A stretch of DNA of 64,000 nucleotides from Rhabditoides inermis (Eukaryota; Nematoda; Chromadorea; Rhabditida; Rhabditidae): positions 943,501-1,007,500 of the forward strand of contig CAWZYM010000369.1 of assembly GCA_963966185.1 (NCBI GenBank), written 5' to 3'. Each line of letters starts with the position of its first letter. Position 1 is the first letter of the stretch. Shown in pieces: positions 12,991 to 24,509 of the stretch. The translations under genes were made by a program, and so were the position numbers. Below the pieces are notes generated by a model, which was not told where the DNA came from, made no database searches, and saw nothing but the letters and a program-made list of their open reading frames with translations.

Positions 12991-13009
12991 CTCTGCGAAC
13001 TGTGACATT

Positions 13010-13335
13010 CTGCGAAATGGCAGGTACACCGCGCCACATGATCGCGTGCTAATCAAATCGCTGACCCCTGTTAGGTACATAGTTGTTCAACGGACGATTT
13101 AGAGACAATATAATGATATAACCCTGAAACATTTATTATTTTAATGATGTTCAAGCTATTTCGGCGGCCCTCCGGGCCGAGCGTTTCTGCGCGCCGCTGG
13201 ATAAGACCCAAACGATCGGCGTTTCGCGCCGATCCTAATTTATCCTAAATTAGGTTTTAATGTGTTCTTGGTCCGTTCAAACGATTTGTCAAGAAAATCC
13301 ACTACCTTCTCGCAGTTATCAAACCGAACTTTCAC
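13010..13335. other. Spacer with GC-rich hairpins
   Basis: No gene is seen. The stretch around 13162-13240 has two self-complementary parts (GGCCCTCCGGGCC and GATCGGCGTTTCGCGCCGATC broken by a short loop), then an AT-rich segment with a short inverted TAATTTATCCTAAATTA. A splice-acceptor-like CTCGCAG precedes the next open frame. Confidence 0.4.
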
Positions 13336-13608
13336 GTGTATGCCCGTGACAATCTCATACTAATCTATTCCATGACCCTCTATGTGTTCTCTGACGACAA
13401 GTTCCTTCACATGGGGCAATATGCTTGGCACAAGTCTGAATACACCGATACCCGTCCTCCAACGTTTGTCACTCCAGCGGAATACTGTTTCAAAGGAACC
13501 GTCAAAACAAAATACCACACATGTCCCACTCCTTCCTTCATTAGATGTCCCCGTTGCGAAAAGTATTATTGCTTTGATTGTATGGTTATGAACAAACATC
13601 GTTGCTAG
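13336..13608 (+). CDS. Unknown small Cys-rich protein, possibly last exon of a gene
   Basis: I do not recognise this gene. An open frame of 90 residues (longer in frame upstream to a possible acceptor at about 13317) ends in a paired Cys cluster: HTCP, then IRCPRCEKYYCFDC and a final HRC. That pattern could bind zinc. The annotated first codon is GTG or internal; no clear ATG start exists, so it is more likely a 3' exon or the remnant of a mobile-element ORF. It lies between the MULE and copy 2 in the inverted-repeat spacer. Confidence 0.35.
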   Translation: MYARDNLILIYSMTLYVFSDDKFLHMGQYAWHKSEYTDTRPPTFVTPAEYCFKGTVKTKYHTCPTPSFIRCPRCEKYYCFDCMVMNKHRC

Positions 13609-14014
13609 AAACGATTCTCGAAATAAATTTGAATAAAATTGTGCTTATTATATAAAGTTGATATTATTTCATCTTGCAAAAAGTTTTGCCGCATAGCGGC
13701 ATTGTATCGATACCGCACCTGTCAATTTGACTGTCATTTTCAACTTTCCTGACTGTCATTTTCAACTTTAACTCACTATCCATTCGGCCACGCTGCTGTT
13801 GTCGACAGGTCATTTTCATGGTATTCTGTCCAAATTGGTTTCAAACAACCATTCAGGAAAAGTTATGCTCATATTTGGAATCAGCATGAAAAAGTGTGTA
13901 TATGACCATGTTTTCATAAGAATCCGCCAAGACGAGTGCGCAAGCTGCCCGTGAGGTAATTTATCAATTTGGTTCGGATCCGAGAGTGTGGCTCTAACAA
14001 CACTCCTCGTTAGT
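13609..14014. other. Unique spacer before copy 2 flank
   Basis: About 400 bp with no gene seen. It is not shared with the flanks of the other DUF229 copies and marks the limit of homology between the head-to-head copies 1 and 2. Confidence 0.5.
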
Positions 14015-14564
14015 GTATTGATTTGTTTATTATTGCCTATACTATTATGATGCAAAAGCAACAATTGTATGAGCAATCCATTTATAGCCACAGCTGTAAT
14101 TGCACGATAAGACGCTTGTTTGATGCGATAGGGCGACTTGGTTGAACGTCTTCTCGTACGACAGTACCAATAGACTGAGTACATGTTTCTGTGAGAGACA
14201 ATAGTCTAAGCAGATGCCAGTTCTAAAAAACAGTGGAATCTGGTTGAATAGTCTGGTATGTTAGTGGATCTATCTTTCCTTAGGCAGTAGTACATTGCGA
14301 TTCTGATGTGCCTGCTTCCTCCGGTCCAAGTGTATTGTAAAGGTATCGCATTAATTTGAATAATATGTGTCCCATACGTTTCTCTCAATTGCATTACTAA
14401 CAACCTCATCTCGTGCGAAGATTAGAAACTCATTTCAAGCCGCCACCACACAGATACAGATCTTGTACAGGTTTCCCACAGATCTGACACAGATCCGCTC
14501 ACCACAGATCTCAGTGAGCGGCTAGCTCGATCGCCACACACGACACGCGTCCTCCGACTCGCCG
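14015..14564 (+). promoter_or_regulatory. 5' flank of DUF229 copy 2
   Basis: Homologous to the upstream regions of copies 1, 3 and 4 but clearly more diverged from copies 1 and 3 than those two are from each other, with small indels near 14105-14150. Likely to contain the promoter; no core element is named. Confidence 0.4.
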
Positions 14565-17500
14565 ATGAACGCGCGTGTGTTCGGCGCGCTGGTGTGCGCG
14601 ACGACCGTCTTCGTGCTGCTCGAACACGTGGAGCTGCCCGACCGCAGCTCCAGCCTTGCCGGACAACCACCCGCAAACACCAGCCAACTATCGCTGTTCG
14701 AGTGAGTGCGTCGGGCGATGGCGAATTAGAGAGTGCGCAGCGCCCTCTCTTTTGGATTATTAGTGTACGGCTCGCGCCAAAATTTTCAAAAAGCGATTAC
14801 TAAAGATCATATTAGCAACTATGTGAACTCATCAAATTTATGTGAGTTAAATTCGCACAGTTCCGTAGGCCAGATCCCAGATCATTGGTCGGTGGAATGT
14901 TTGTATATTTGCTCCGAAAGAAGTTATGAGCGATAGCGCGCGCCCAGGAATCGAGAAGCCAGTGTGGGTGAGTGGGTATCGTTTCTCGTCACTCTAGCTG
15001 CAAGCCATCCCTCTGCTGCGGTCGGACCGCGGGGGTGCGAGCTCCTATGAAAACCCGTAACATACCGCGCGGTTATCGGTAACGTAGCGCGAGCGTATTC
15101 GCTTAACATATCCTTCGTAAAGGGTATGTTAAGAAACGCGCCACTATCCTCACGGTATATTACCGCTTAACCTCGTGGAATATTAACGATTTTGATCGAT
15201 GAGCTGCGGCTCAATCACATTTCAGGTTTTAAAATGTGCGAATTTGCAGGTATCGATGAACACTTTTCAAAAATGTACAAACACTTTGGAACTTTGTTTA
15301 CAAAGTTGTTGTTTGCTGTTGTGGATGTAAGCAATCAGTGTGGTGCGCGGTGCACACACATCCTGTGAAACTGTTCAGAACAACGCTCGCTCGCTTATGG
15401 CTGCGCGCAAAGACAAATTCACGCCGGGTTTACTGCCTAACCTTTTCATATGTTAAGCAAATGAATGGGGCGGAGCGAGTTGACTCGGCGACTCGATCGG
15501 GCTCCGAAATGAAAATAGTATACGCTTATGATAGGCGTATGTTACCAAAAGTCGCTAAGCTCGCGGTATGTTACGGGTTTTCATAGGAGGAGAAAAAGCG
15601 CGAGAGTGCGCGCTGTTGGCAAAGAGCGCAGAGAAAAAGACAAATGCACTTACGCTGCGGCGATCGATAAGACAGATATAAGTATCGTTACAAAGCGTTA
15701 TTATCTTTAGAAAGGACGGGCGTGAAAGTAGAGTTTGTGCATGCGCTTTTTTATGCATGCGCTTTTGTTGAATTGGATTGAAAGACATACTGACTTTAAC
15801 TTTCTTTACGCAAGCACTTTTAAAAGCACAGTGGCACTTATTTTTTAAATTTGATTTATTGCTTGACCTATGTAAACACGAAACAAATAAAGAAAACGCA
15901 AAATAACGGCGTTTTCTCGTTACTTACACACTTACCAAAATATGCGCGTGCGAAGCTTAATAAGGCAAATTCAAACATCCCGCCAAATTGCTTATCGGAA
16001 AGATAAGCTCTGTGCGCATTTCGTCGATATTATTAATCTGACAGCACATGTCGTTGTAGTGTTGTGGAAACGCTCACGCTTCATAGATCAACCTATGCTG
16101 GTTCGAGTCCCGCTACATGCAAACAGTTTCGCCTAGTTCTGATGTCTGATCAGTGAAATTCGTCGAACTGTGGTAACACCAAACACCCCTGTCCCTTTAA
16201 GAGATAATGCAGAATTGCAGTGTGATGCTCTCGGAAACTGTCCACTTCGAGACGCCCGATCCCCACGACCCGACACTTGCCGAGTTTCGCCAACCGCACA
16301 CTATGTCCATCGACTGCTCCTCGGAACAGGTACGTAGCTCAGCCATCTCCCCAAACTATGTCTGTACACACACTTTGCAGCCGTTCCCGGTCGCATTCAA
16401 CTTGTCCGCTGGCATGTTAACGCAGCACGACTCCGCCTACACGTGTCGCTATCGATCGAATCCGATTAGCGTCAACAAGAACGGCAAGGTGGACACGACC
16501 CCCGGCAGCTGGCAGCCGCTCACACACTCGAGTACGCGGATAAAGTCAATCAATCCATCAATCAAACGATTGGTTGATTGATTATTGACTTTATTCGAAA
16601 TCGTTATTTCTGTATATATGACAACATAATCATGATGACATATAAAACGTAAAGGTGTGCGCGAGTGTTGCAGCAGCTACGGCGGTGCAGAGCGATGTGA
16701 CAGAGGTGGGCTGTGAGTTGGACGCCGATGCCAGCGTCAACGTCTCCACCAAGTTCCTGGGCGTCGCGCCGAGAGACGTCGCCGATCGGTGAGCAGAACG
16801 CGTGCCGGCTTAGCTTTTGTTTAGCGCGCCGTCGTCGGCCGACCTGCCGTCGGTGCTCGTCTTCGTCCTCGATTCGCTGTCGGCGTCGGCCGCCCGCCGA
16901 CAAATGCCCCACACAATCGACTTTCTCGAGTTGAATCGCTTCGTCTTCATGAACAAGTACTCAAAGGCAGGGCCCGCAACATCACTTTGTTTCCTAGCAG
17001 CCTCTCTCGCTCTCCCTTGCGTCTCTGTTGAGATCCAGACGGCGCACTTTCTGTTCGCTAGGTTTCTGCGACCGTTCCGTATTGATTTCAGGTGGCTGGG
17101 ATTTCCAAGCCCAACGCGTGGGCGATGTACGCCGGGATGCGCTCGTACGTGTACAAGGTGAGCTCCGTCAAACAAGCGCGCCTTGATCGTATATGTACTT
17201 ATGTAACTGCAAAGATGTTGCAGAACATGTCGCGTGAGCCGCCACGTAATATATCTGGCGTCGACTTTGCGTTCAAGCTGTTTGAGCGACACGGGGCGGT
17301 GGTGTCGTGGGACACTGACTGCGCCTATGCCGACCCCTTCAGCAACTACAGGTCCGGCAATCCGCACTTTGGCCACTACACCAGGTGAGCGACTGCGCAC
17401 CGCGCACCCGTGCAGTTCCAGGCAGGCCCTACCACGACGGCAACCCGTGCGACACACTCATGTGTCTGGTGGGCGGGCGGCGCGTGTTCGAGGAGCAGTG

Positions 17501-20500
17501 GCGATACACGATGCGGTGCGTTGCGCGCCGACCCGCGCCCGTCCATGCTGGCTGTGTCTTCAGATTCCACTCGACCTACCGCCACCTGCGCCGCTTCTCG
17601 TCCACCTGGGTGACGACGCTGACGCATGGTCCGGGACGCGAGGACATGGCGGGACACGGAGACGACATACTCAGTCAGGTAGGCTCGCCGTCGTCTGAGT
17701 GAGTGGTACACTAGCATGTTCGAGTCCTGCAGGCTCGCAGAGCGCTCATGTCTGCGAGAGCAAGTTTGTGTTAGTTTTCATGTTCAATTGTTTACGATTT
17801 GATTTTTCAAAAATAAATAATATATGCATACGTTTTTTTTTGAATCAGGTTAACACAAACAACACCTTTTACGTAAGTGCTTCTAAAAGATATCATATCA
17901 ACAGTTTCGACTCGTTTTGCTAGTGGGTGATGTATGTATATACTATATTCAGGTGCTCACAGAGAACCGCCATCTCTTCAACGACACGTTTGTGATTGTT
18001 ATGTCAGACCACAGCAATCGCTTCGATCCCAGGAAAACAACGGTGAGTACATACATACATGGAAATTAGAGAGGGCTCGCAGCGCCCTCTCTTTTGGCTT
18101 AGGATAGAGCTCGCGCCAGAATTTTAAAGTAGCGATATCCAAAGGTCATGTTATCAGCGATGTGAACTCATCCCAATTATGTTAGTTAGATTTGCACCGT
18201 TCCGTAGGCCAGAGTACTGGTCGACGGCATCTTTGTATCTCTTCTGTGAAAGAAGTTATGCGCGTTCCTGCGTGCGCACTAGGCGAAAGGCCAGCGTGTT
18301 TCGTGTCCTTCCTTCCTTTCTTCTCGTCACTACTTTTCCCAACTTGCACTTTGAGGGTAGTCCGCCCCGCCGCCGCCAGCGTCAAATGCGCGCCGGGTTT
18401 ACATTGTTTTGATTCCGTCAACTATAACCAGGAAGTGCGCAGTGGGCGCGACACCGACTGGTAGTGAGAACATATACTCGCCGCCTGAAGGATAGTTTCT
18501 GTTATTGCCAGCCGGGGTCAGTTGGCGAAACTCAGTTTTGAGCGAGAAAGGCCAGACAGCGCGGGCAAAGGCTCGAGTGTCACGCGGCCTCTTTGATTCG
18601 CATGTCGGCTTCTTTGATCGATAATATTGTTTGAAAGCGCGCGCTTGGGTCTCCTCACGACTAGAAGGTAGATCAAATGCGACTAGAGGGTAGATCGATT
18701 TTCTACCGTAACCTGGCGAACTATCTCCCGGAAAAATAATATATGTACGTTGGAAAAACGTTTTGTGAAACGTAACGGCGATCCGTGAATACGTTGTGAT
18801 GAGAGAGAGAGAGAGAGGAGTGAAAGAGAAAGAACAGGGAGAAATAGAGAAGAGAGAGAAAAGGAACAGAGGGAGAGAGAGAACAGAAGAAGATAGATAT
18901 ATGAGTTTTTTTCTGTTATAATCCAGATCCAATCCTAGGAATAGTCATAACTCCGCACATATGCAAAGTTTCTATGAAATTGAACAGAAGCACATATTGT
19001 TGTTAGCAACCATGACAGAATATTCTCATTTTCCATAATTTGCTTCCACAGTCCGGTATGCGCAGGTTTGTGTTAGTATTTGTAAACGTTTTATGTATGT
19101 GCTTTTGTTGCATTGGGTTAAGACAAAGTTTATATTTTTACGTTTATATATATATATATACTTTTAAAGAAAATTTAAAGAATGTATCCGGACAATGTAT
19201 GGGGTCGTTTTCTTTCTCTTCAATGAAGACGAGTTTTGAACTTATGTTTGCGCGGAAAAAAATGTTAACAATACAAACAGTATTTCCACATTTATACAAT
19301 TTTGAAAGAAGATTTCACTGACGAAAACAAAAGCGACCCCAACCTGAAGATCAGGCAAGATTACATACATTGTCCGGATAAATCCTTTTAAGAGAAAGTA
19401 CACAATGTCCTTCGAAGTTGAGTTCGCACCCGAATGTGAAAATATGATAAAACTATGCAATTGTGTCAATAAAACTACTTGCGGAAATTGCCTTCAAATG
19501 AGCGCAAATGTATCACAGTGCAGAAAATGGTACCAATGTTCAATGCACCACATTTTTCAGCAACTTTTAGGTATCTTCGACACATATGTAGTTGAATAGA
19601 CAAAAATGCATAATTTTCATATCATTTTCACATTCCGGTGTTAACTGAACAAATTCATAGTGTTCGATATTCATAGTGTACGTTTCTTAAACAACATCTA
19701 ATGCGATCATTATGCTATATAGATGACGGTGTGACGTGTGTCTGCTCATTTGTGTTGGTTGTTCAGAAAGTGGGACTGATCGAGGAGCTCCTCCCGCTCG
19801 CCGCCATCCGCGTGCCCGATTTGGTGAACGACAAGTATCCCCATCTACGGTCATTACCTCCCCCTTGCCCCCTCTGTCCGTCGTAACAGCGTCATTTCAG
19901 CGAAAACTTGCTGTACAACGCGGAGAAGTTTTTGTCTCACTTCGATTTCTATGAGATGTTGGCGGATATATCGAGGGGGGATTTCCGAGAGCGGCCCGAA
20001 GTCGCGCCAGTGAAACGAGGTGGTCGCATCTCATATCTCATGTAGATTTGTTGACATACTTTAGGAATTTCTTTGTTTCAAAAAGTGCCCGATCGCTCGT
20101 GCGACGATATTCAAATTACTCCGACGTTCTGCATGACGAGAGCTGTTTCGGAGGAGAAAGTGAACCACACTTTGCCGCCTTATAACGCACTTACACCAGG
20201 TTACGATGATTTAAATGAAAACTAATTGTGTAGTTTGTTCAGGTATTGGAGAAGCAGTCTTTACCCACATCAACAATATTCTTGCTAACTCGTACTACAA
20301 AGGAACGCGTCTTTCTGTCAGTTTTTGTCACCGTGTGATTTTTGTTTTGTTTTAATTACTATTGATTCAGGATCTTTGCCACAACGCGACGCAGCCGAAA
20401 GTTGATGACATGTCGATGATAAACGTGAAGAATCGAAAATGTGAGTGAAAAAGAAAAAGAACAAAACACGTTTTGTACTTTATTTGCAGTTGTTTCCTCT

Positions 20501-20894
20501 CCTTCGACTAGTTCGCACTTTCATGTCTGGCTGAAAGGGAAACCTGATATCTACTATGAAGGTACAGTGCCATTATGAGCTGCAAACAAACAATATCATT
20601 TAGCGTTCGTGACGTTAGATGATGGGCAGTTCAATGTGCACGATGTGGCAAGACACGATGTGTATGTACATTTCTCCCTCCTCCAACCCACTTCCTCTCC
20701 ATTTCTCTCTGCACTTTTTCAGATTCGGCCGTCGTTCGAAGTGTATATGGGGCGCAGAGGAAATGCAGTTCTGCGTGTGTATCCAACAGGAGACCTCTCC
20801 ATCGCCTACTCCCAGCTCAGTCGTCCAGCAGTCAGCCACATGCACATACTCCTCGATGTTCCTTCTTTTCCTCGTTTGGTTTGCCTCTTTCTGA
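14565..20894 (+). CDS. DUF229 family protein, copy 2 (18 exons, frame break in exon 14)
   Basis: Same family and structure as copy 4. Exons: 14565-14701, 16221-16329, 16381-16531, 16674-16788, 16825-16966, 17092-17157, 17224-17384, 17426-17515, 17564-17678, 17953-18042, 19767-19849, 19901-20019, 20065-20199, 20243-20332, 20371-20440, 20490-20561, 20604-20661, 20723-20894. Every exon keeps the length seen in copy 4 except exon 14, which is one base longer and would bring an early stop. A donor at 20317 (exon end 20316) restores the frame at the cost of five codons. Exon 6 reads VAGISK where copies 1 and 4 read VGMNSK, a change in a family-conserved stretch, so function may be altered. Intron 1 carries a 548-bp MITE shared only with copy 3; intron 5 starts with GC. 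Confidence 0.8.
15042..15589. mobile_element. 548-bp MITE with GAG target duplication (copy 2)
   Basis: Terminal inverted repeats CTCCTATGAAAACCCGTAAC... of about 28 bp, a 3-bp duplication GAG at 15039-15041 and 15590-15592, and an empty site in copies 1 and 4. No open frame of its own. Present also in copy 3 as part of the segmental duplication. Superfamily not assigned. Confidence 0.8.
16049..16120 (+). repeat. tRNA-derived sequence, copy 2 intron 1
   Basis: Same element as at 4414-4485: A-box-like and perfect B box within 72 nt, arms not fully paired. Read as a tRNA relic or SINE head. Confidence 0.45.
18062..18960 (+). repeat. Dispersed repeat with GA tract and hairpin, copy 2 intron 10
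   Basis: Longer version of the intron 10 repeat: a hairpin near its left end (GAGAGGGCTCGCAGCGCCCTCTC over a few mismatches), then unique-looking sequence, then a GA tract at 18797-18893. Matches copies 1, 3 and 4 and the reverse copy at 54090-54880. Confidence 0.5.
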
Positions 20895-21245
20895 TTACGG
20901 ACTCAGTCACTTATTTGTATCGTAGTATTAGTAAAAGTATAAATTGAATCAATTTGCTAACTAAAAATGAAGTTTACTCCGACACCCAACCCAACAAGAT
21001 TCCTCGGAGAAAACGGTTTTGAGAAAACGTCATGTTTTTTCCATTAATGTCATATCAAATGATCGACAGACTTCTAACACTCTTCTATGTACCACACTAT
21101 CAAAAGCCTTTTATATACAATACTCAAATAGCGTCCATATCATGATTGCGAGAAACATGAGTTTTATCTTAAATCCACTCTCACGTCTCCGATGCGGTCA
21201 CCGTAACTTTACTATGTGTATAACGCTCGTGTCTATCTACTGTCA
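20895..21245. other. 3' flank of DUF229 copy 2
   Basis: Homology with the flanks of copies 1 and 4 runs to about 21155; beyond it the sequence is unique to the segmental duplication. No gene is seen. Confidence 0.5.
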
Positions 21246-21660
21246 CGTCTCGGTGACAGTGACTTTCTAGAAACATTATGATGAGATGTGGTGTTCAGCC
21301 GATGTAACGCTATAGAAACAGTTTTATTCCGACGTTTCGCTTTCATGGCATCATCAGGGAAAGCATTACCTACAAAAATACAATGTAATATTGTGATAAA
21401 ATCTGACAACAAAATAAAGCTCGAATAAACAACGAGTCAAGAGCGAAAAAAACAATGTGGGTGGGTGATGACTACATAATTGAACATGAATGTACAGTAC
21501 TTGGGGCTACCGGGGACTGCTACTAGGTCGACCGGGGCAGAGAGTGAGAGGCCGGGAGAGAGAGAGAGTGATAGGCACAAGAGACATGCATGGGTGAAGC
21601 ATAGGTACGCTTATCGCCCTTTGCCACCGTTCGGCTATTAAAGGAACAGGGGCGTTTAGC
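21246..21660 (-). mobile_element. Penelope-like element remnant with hammerhead-type core (unit 1)
   Basis: On the minus strand the core CTGATGA (21357-21351) is followed by a short stem region and GAAACGTCGG (from 21338), the conserved arrangement of hammerhead ribozymes in Penelope-like retroelements. The adjoining 21495-21640 matches 54890-55030, which in that copy continues into a GIY-YIG nuclease frame, so the two sites support one family. No intact ORF remains here. Cleavage competence cannot be judged: stems I and III are not confidently paired. Confidence 0.55.
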
Positions 21661-21725
21661 AGAACCGTGAGGTTTTGACAATTTCAAATTTCGCGCGCTT
21701 CAGAAGAACGGCTGTATGCGCAAAA

Positions 21726-21797
21726 TGATCAGACAGGATTCGAACCCGCGACCTCAAGAATACTGGCGGCCGCTCTAACCAGCTGCGCCATAGAGGC
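21726..21797 (-). repeat. tRNA-derived SINE head (unit 1)
   Basis: Exactly 72 nt with a perfect A box (TGGCGCAGCTGG), a B box (GGTTCGAATCC) and a pairable T stem, but the acceptor and anticodon arms do not pair. Hence a tRNA-derived element or pseudogene and not a working tRNA. The tail on either side has no clear poly-A. Confidence 0.55.
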
Positions 21798-21939
21798 AGA
21801 TAGAAGGAGAGCTGAATACATTGATGATAACACCGGAGAGAGCACAACGCATAGAACCAGAAATTGTATGTTTCAGCTAGATTCCCAAACATGAAACCAC
21901 ACGAAATGAAAACATCCCCCACAAACACAAGCTACACAC

Positions 21940-23440
21940 GGGCTTCTCCACACATACGTTTCACAAACACTCTCAGTCTAAGAAAATAATCAACTTTATT
22001 GCAAGACAACTTTCATGTATATAATACCAACAAACGAACCTACAATGAACTAGTAGGAACGACAATACAAAAATCTACTCTTCCTCCATCGCTCCTTCTT
22101 CTCCTTCCTGGGAACGTGGGCGGGACGGCGGCGAGCCACTCTGATCGTCGATATCTGAACAAAACAATGTATGTATACAAGCAACTCGTATCATAGTGTG
22201 GTACATTCCTAACAAATACAGTTTTGGTAAGCAACTTTTGACAAACAACTTTGCACGAAAATATATATATATAGCATACTCACTTGCCTTGTTCTTCAGG
22301 TTGATCGGTGTAGTTCAGCCCGGCAGTACCAACACGAACTGCAAATAGAGTTCTAGCGATATTGAATAACAAGCGTGTTATTATAAAATAAATAAATAAA
22401 CACAATACAAAATACTCACTTCACAAGGTTGTGTGAGAGGGCGACGAGATCGAGCTCGGTGGAGACGACAGACGTTGGCGGCCAGCAGCTCGCCAAGCAC
22501 GGCGACTACCTGAACATAATCATGGAAATTATATGTATAACAAACGTATTATTAGAAAACAAAAGATGAAAGAACTTGAACTCACTTGTCTGTTCGTGCG
22601 GAACTGAACGCGCCGCGCAGCCCGGCCTGTCGACGCATCACCGCGCACGCAGACAAAGCTGAAATCATACTCATATAATTAACTAAGAGAAGACACACAA
22701 CACACATACTTACATATTGAAACAACAACAACTACTACAAGATATTGCAACAAACAATGTTGGCAACATTCAATATACGAGCGATTTGCGTTGACTAGAA
22801 CAACCACGAATCTATTAACACATTCTAAAACGTTCGCGTGATGTCAATCAGATGTTCGGAAAATGATTAACACAATATACAAAGCTTATTACAGAATAAA
22901 CAATCAAAAAGTGAAAACTAATAGAAAACAGCTGTTCTCTCTTGGCGGTACACGCACCGCGTCACACACGCGTCGCGTTTTCCCGCGCATTCAAAAAATA
23001 AAAACCACAACCACTGCGGTTTTTGGCCGGGTAACGGGGTTACAGACTTAAACAGTCCTTTTTTTGTTTGTTTTGTTGTCAAATGGTTCAAGTATCAAGT
23101 CTGGGTCGTAAAAATAGCGCCACTGTTCCTTTAAAGGGAGTGTACACTCTGATTCTGGGCAATAGGTTAACTTCGCAATAACGTTGGGCATACTTTCAAA
23201 GTTAATTTCGAACAATCTCAAAATAAAAACCGAGTCATGACTATTTTTAAATCAATTTGAAAAAATAATTTCGTAGTAGCATTAAGGAAAAATGGTGCCA
23301 GTGTTTGGTGCCATTATCGTGCATTTATTGGTGCTTGTAAGGTATCACTGTTTAGTGCACAATTTTTTTCATTCTTTTCGAGTGCTATGAAATGTTTCAC
23401 ATCAAGTATGTGTTAATTTATGACATTTGTTTAATGTTGT
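21940..23440. other. Intergenic stretch, no gene supported (unit 1)
   Basis: Several minus-strand segments with acceptor and donor-like ends (near 22661-22589, 22510-22421, 22345-22291 and 22160-22070) look like small exons, but no combination of frames joins them without a stop. The rest is AT-rich with no recognised feature. The same holds for 38511-40011 in unit 2. Confidence 0.4.
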
Positions 23441-23470
23441 AATGATAAGATATTGTTTATTTATAGTATC

Positions 23471-23686
23471 ATGAGTCACAAGCACCACCAACAGCACGTA
23501 CGCATCCACGGGACTACCGATATTCGTGTTATTGGTACTCGCAGTAGGCGTTGCATTACTGTATTTTACCGTAACCTTTCTGGAAATAAATACTTAATCA
23601 TGAGTCACAAACACTGGACTTGTGATTTCTGTGGTAGGCTGTCGCCTGTTCACGAGTTGCGTCGGGTTTCTAATACCCTGTTCTAA
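23471..23686 (+). CDS. Unknown 71-residue Cys/His protein (unit 1)
   Basis: Unrecognised. The frame runs from an ATG (MSHKHHQQ) to TAA, preceded by a plausible acceptor (TTTATAG). The sequence is basic, carries the repeated word MSHKH and ends with CDFCGRLSPVHELRR, a C-x2-C...H arrangement that could be half of a zinc-binding site. Might be an exon of a longer gene or an element ORF. The copy in unit 2 is identical. Confidence 0.35.
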   Translation: MSHKHHQQHVRIHGTTDIRVIGTRSRRCITVFYRNLSGNKYLIMSHKHWTCDFCGRLSPVHELRRVSNTLF

Positions 23687-24008
23687 TAGTTAACCGAAAC
23701 CTACGGAAATGTCGAATTAAGCACAGCGGATCAAATCTAAGTATTTTGTTTACTTCACTTTACGTACCGATGGGGTGATGATCGTCGCTTTCATATTGTT
23801 CATAAATGGCGGACATTACCCTCGCCTCGCTCACCTAATGACAAGTTCTGAGTTCAGATGAATGACAACGCTTTTTTCATATTTTTTGTAGGATGATAAA
23901 GTGTGTATTTCATATTGTTAGTCTGGTATGCTTGAGTCTGGTGTATTTTTGTTTCATTTTGAAGGTTCTCATCCTATCCATATCATCCTATCCATTTCGT
24001 CGAAATTC

Positions 24009-24357
24009 TGTTAAGTTCCTGGTGACGCCATGCCAACCATTCCCTTATCCTCCATGCGACGGTGGTAGAACGCCTCCCACTAGACTACTCCTTCCCAATC
24101 CCGCAATCAATAGAGTCAGCTACCTACTACCCTCTAATGACTGGTTCCCCTACAACCGGATCCCCTCAACCCATTGATAGTACGCGTGCGGTAATGAAAC
24201 GGAACAACGTAAATCACACAAGGTTTATTAGGGAAAAATGGTGCGGCCGGAGAGCAACCGCTCTCCGGGCGCGCCCCGGCGAGAAGACACTGTTATTGGG
24301 TACTCTCGGCCACGCCCCCGCGCGCTGGCCTCGACGCGCAAGCGCGTGCGCTTGACA
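24009..24357 (-). repeat. 3' LTR (unit 1)
   Basis: 349-bp terminal repeat, 3' in the sense of the element. Rich in GC palindromes near its right half (GGAGAGCAACCGCTCTCC). Identity of the two LTRs argues for a recent insertion. Confidence 0.85.
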
Positions 24358-24509
24358 CGCCCCTCCTCCGATGAGCGGGCGGCCCGACCGCGCAGTACCA
24401 TCCAACATACAAATAATGATAACATGAAATGAGCATTATTATAATAGCGTCGAATAAGAGTTCAAATTGTAGATCTCCAGAGGGGTGAGGTGGGTGGGGT
24501 AAATTACAA

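Noticed and set aside
16810..17457. 215-residue antisense frame across DUF229 exons 5-8 (also at 3092-3739 and 33377-34024)
   Set aside because: It runs across introns and exons of the real gene on the opposite strand and recurs only because the gene is duplicated.
21726..21797. Functional tRNA gene
   Set aside because: A and B boxes and length fit, but the anticodon and acceptor arms do not pair.
22070..22661. Minus-strand exon-like segments, one of which briefly suggested a histone H2A-like gene
   Set aside because: No choice of splice sites gives a frame without stops, and the resemblance does not extend beyond a few residues.
23893..24177. 94-residue frame reading into the left LTR
   Set aside because: It crosses the LTR boundary and its second half is repeated at the other LTR; it is not a gene.
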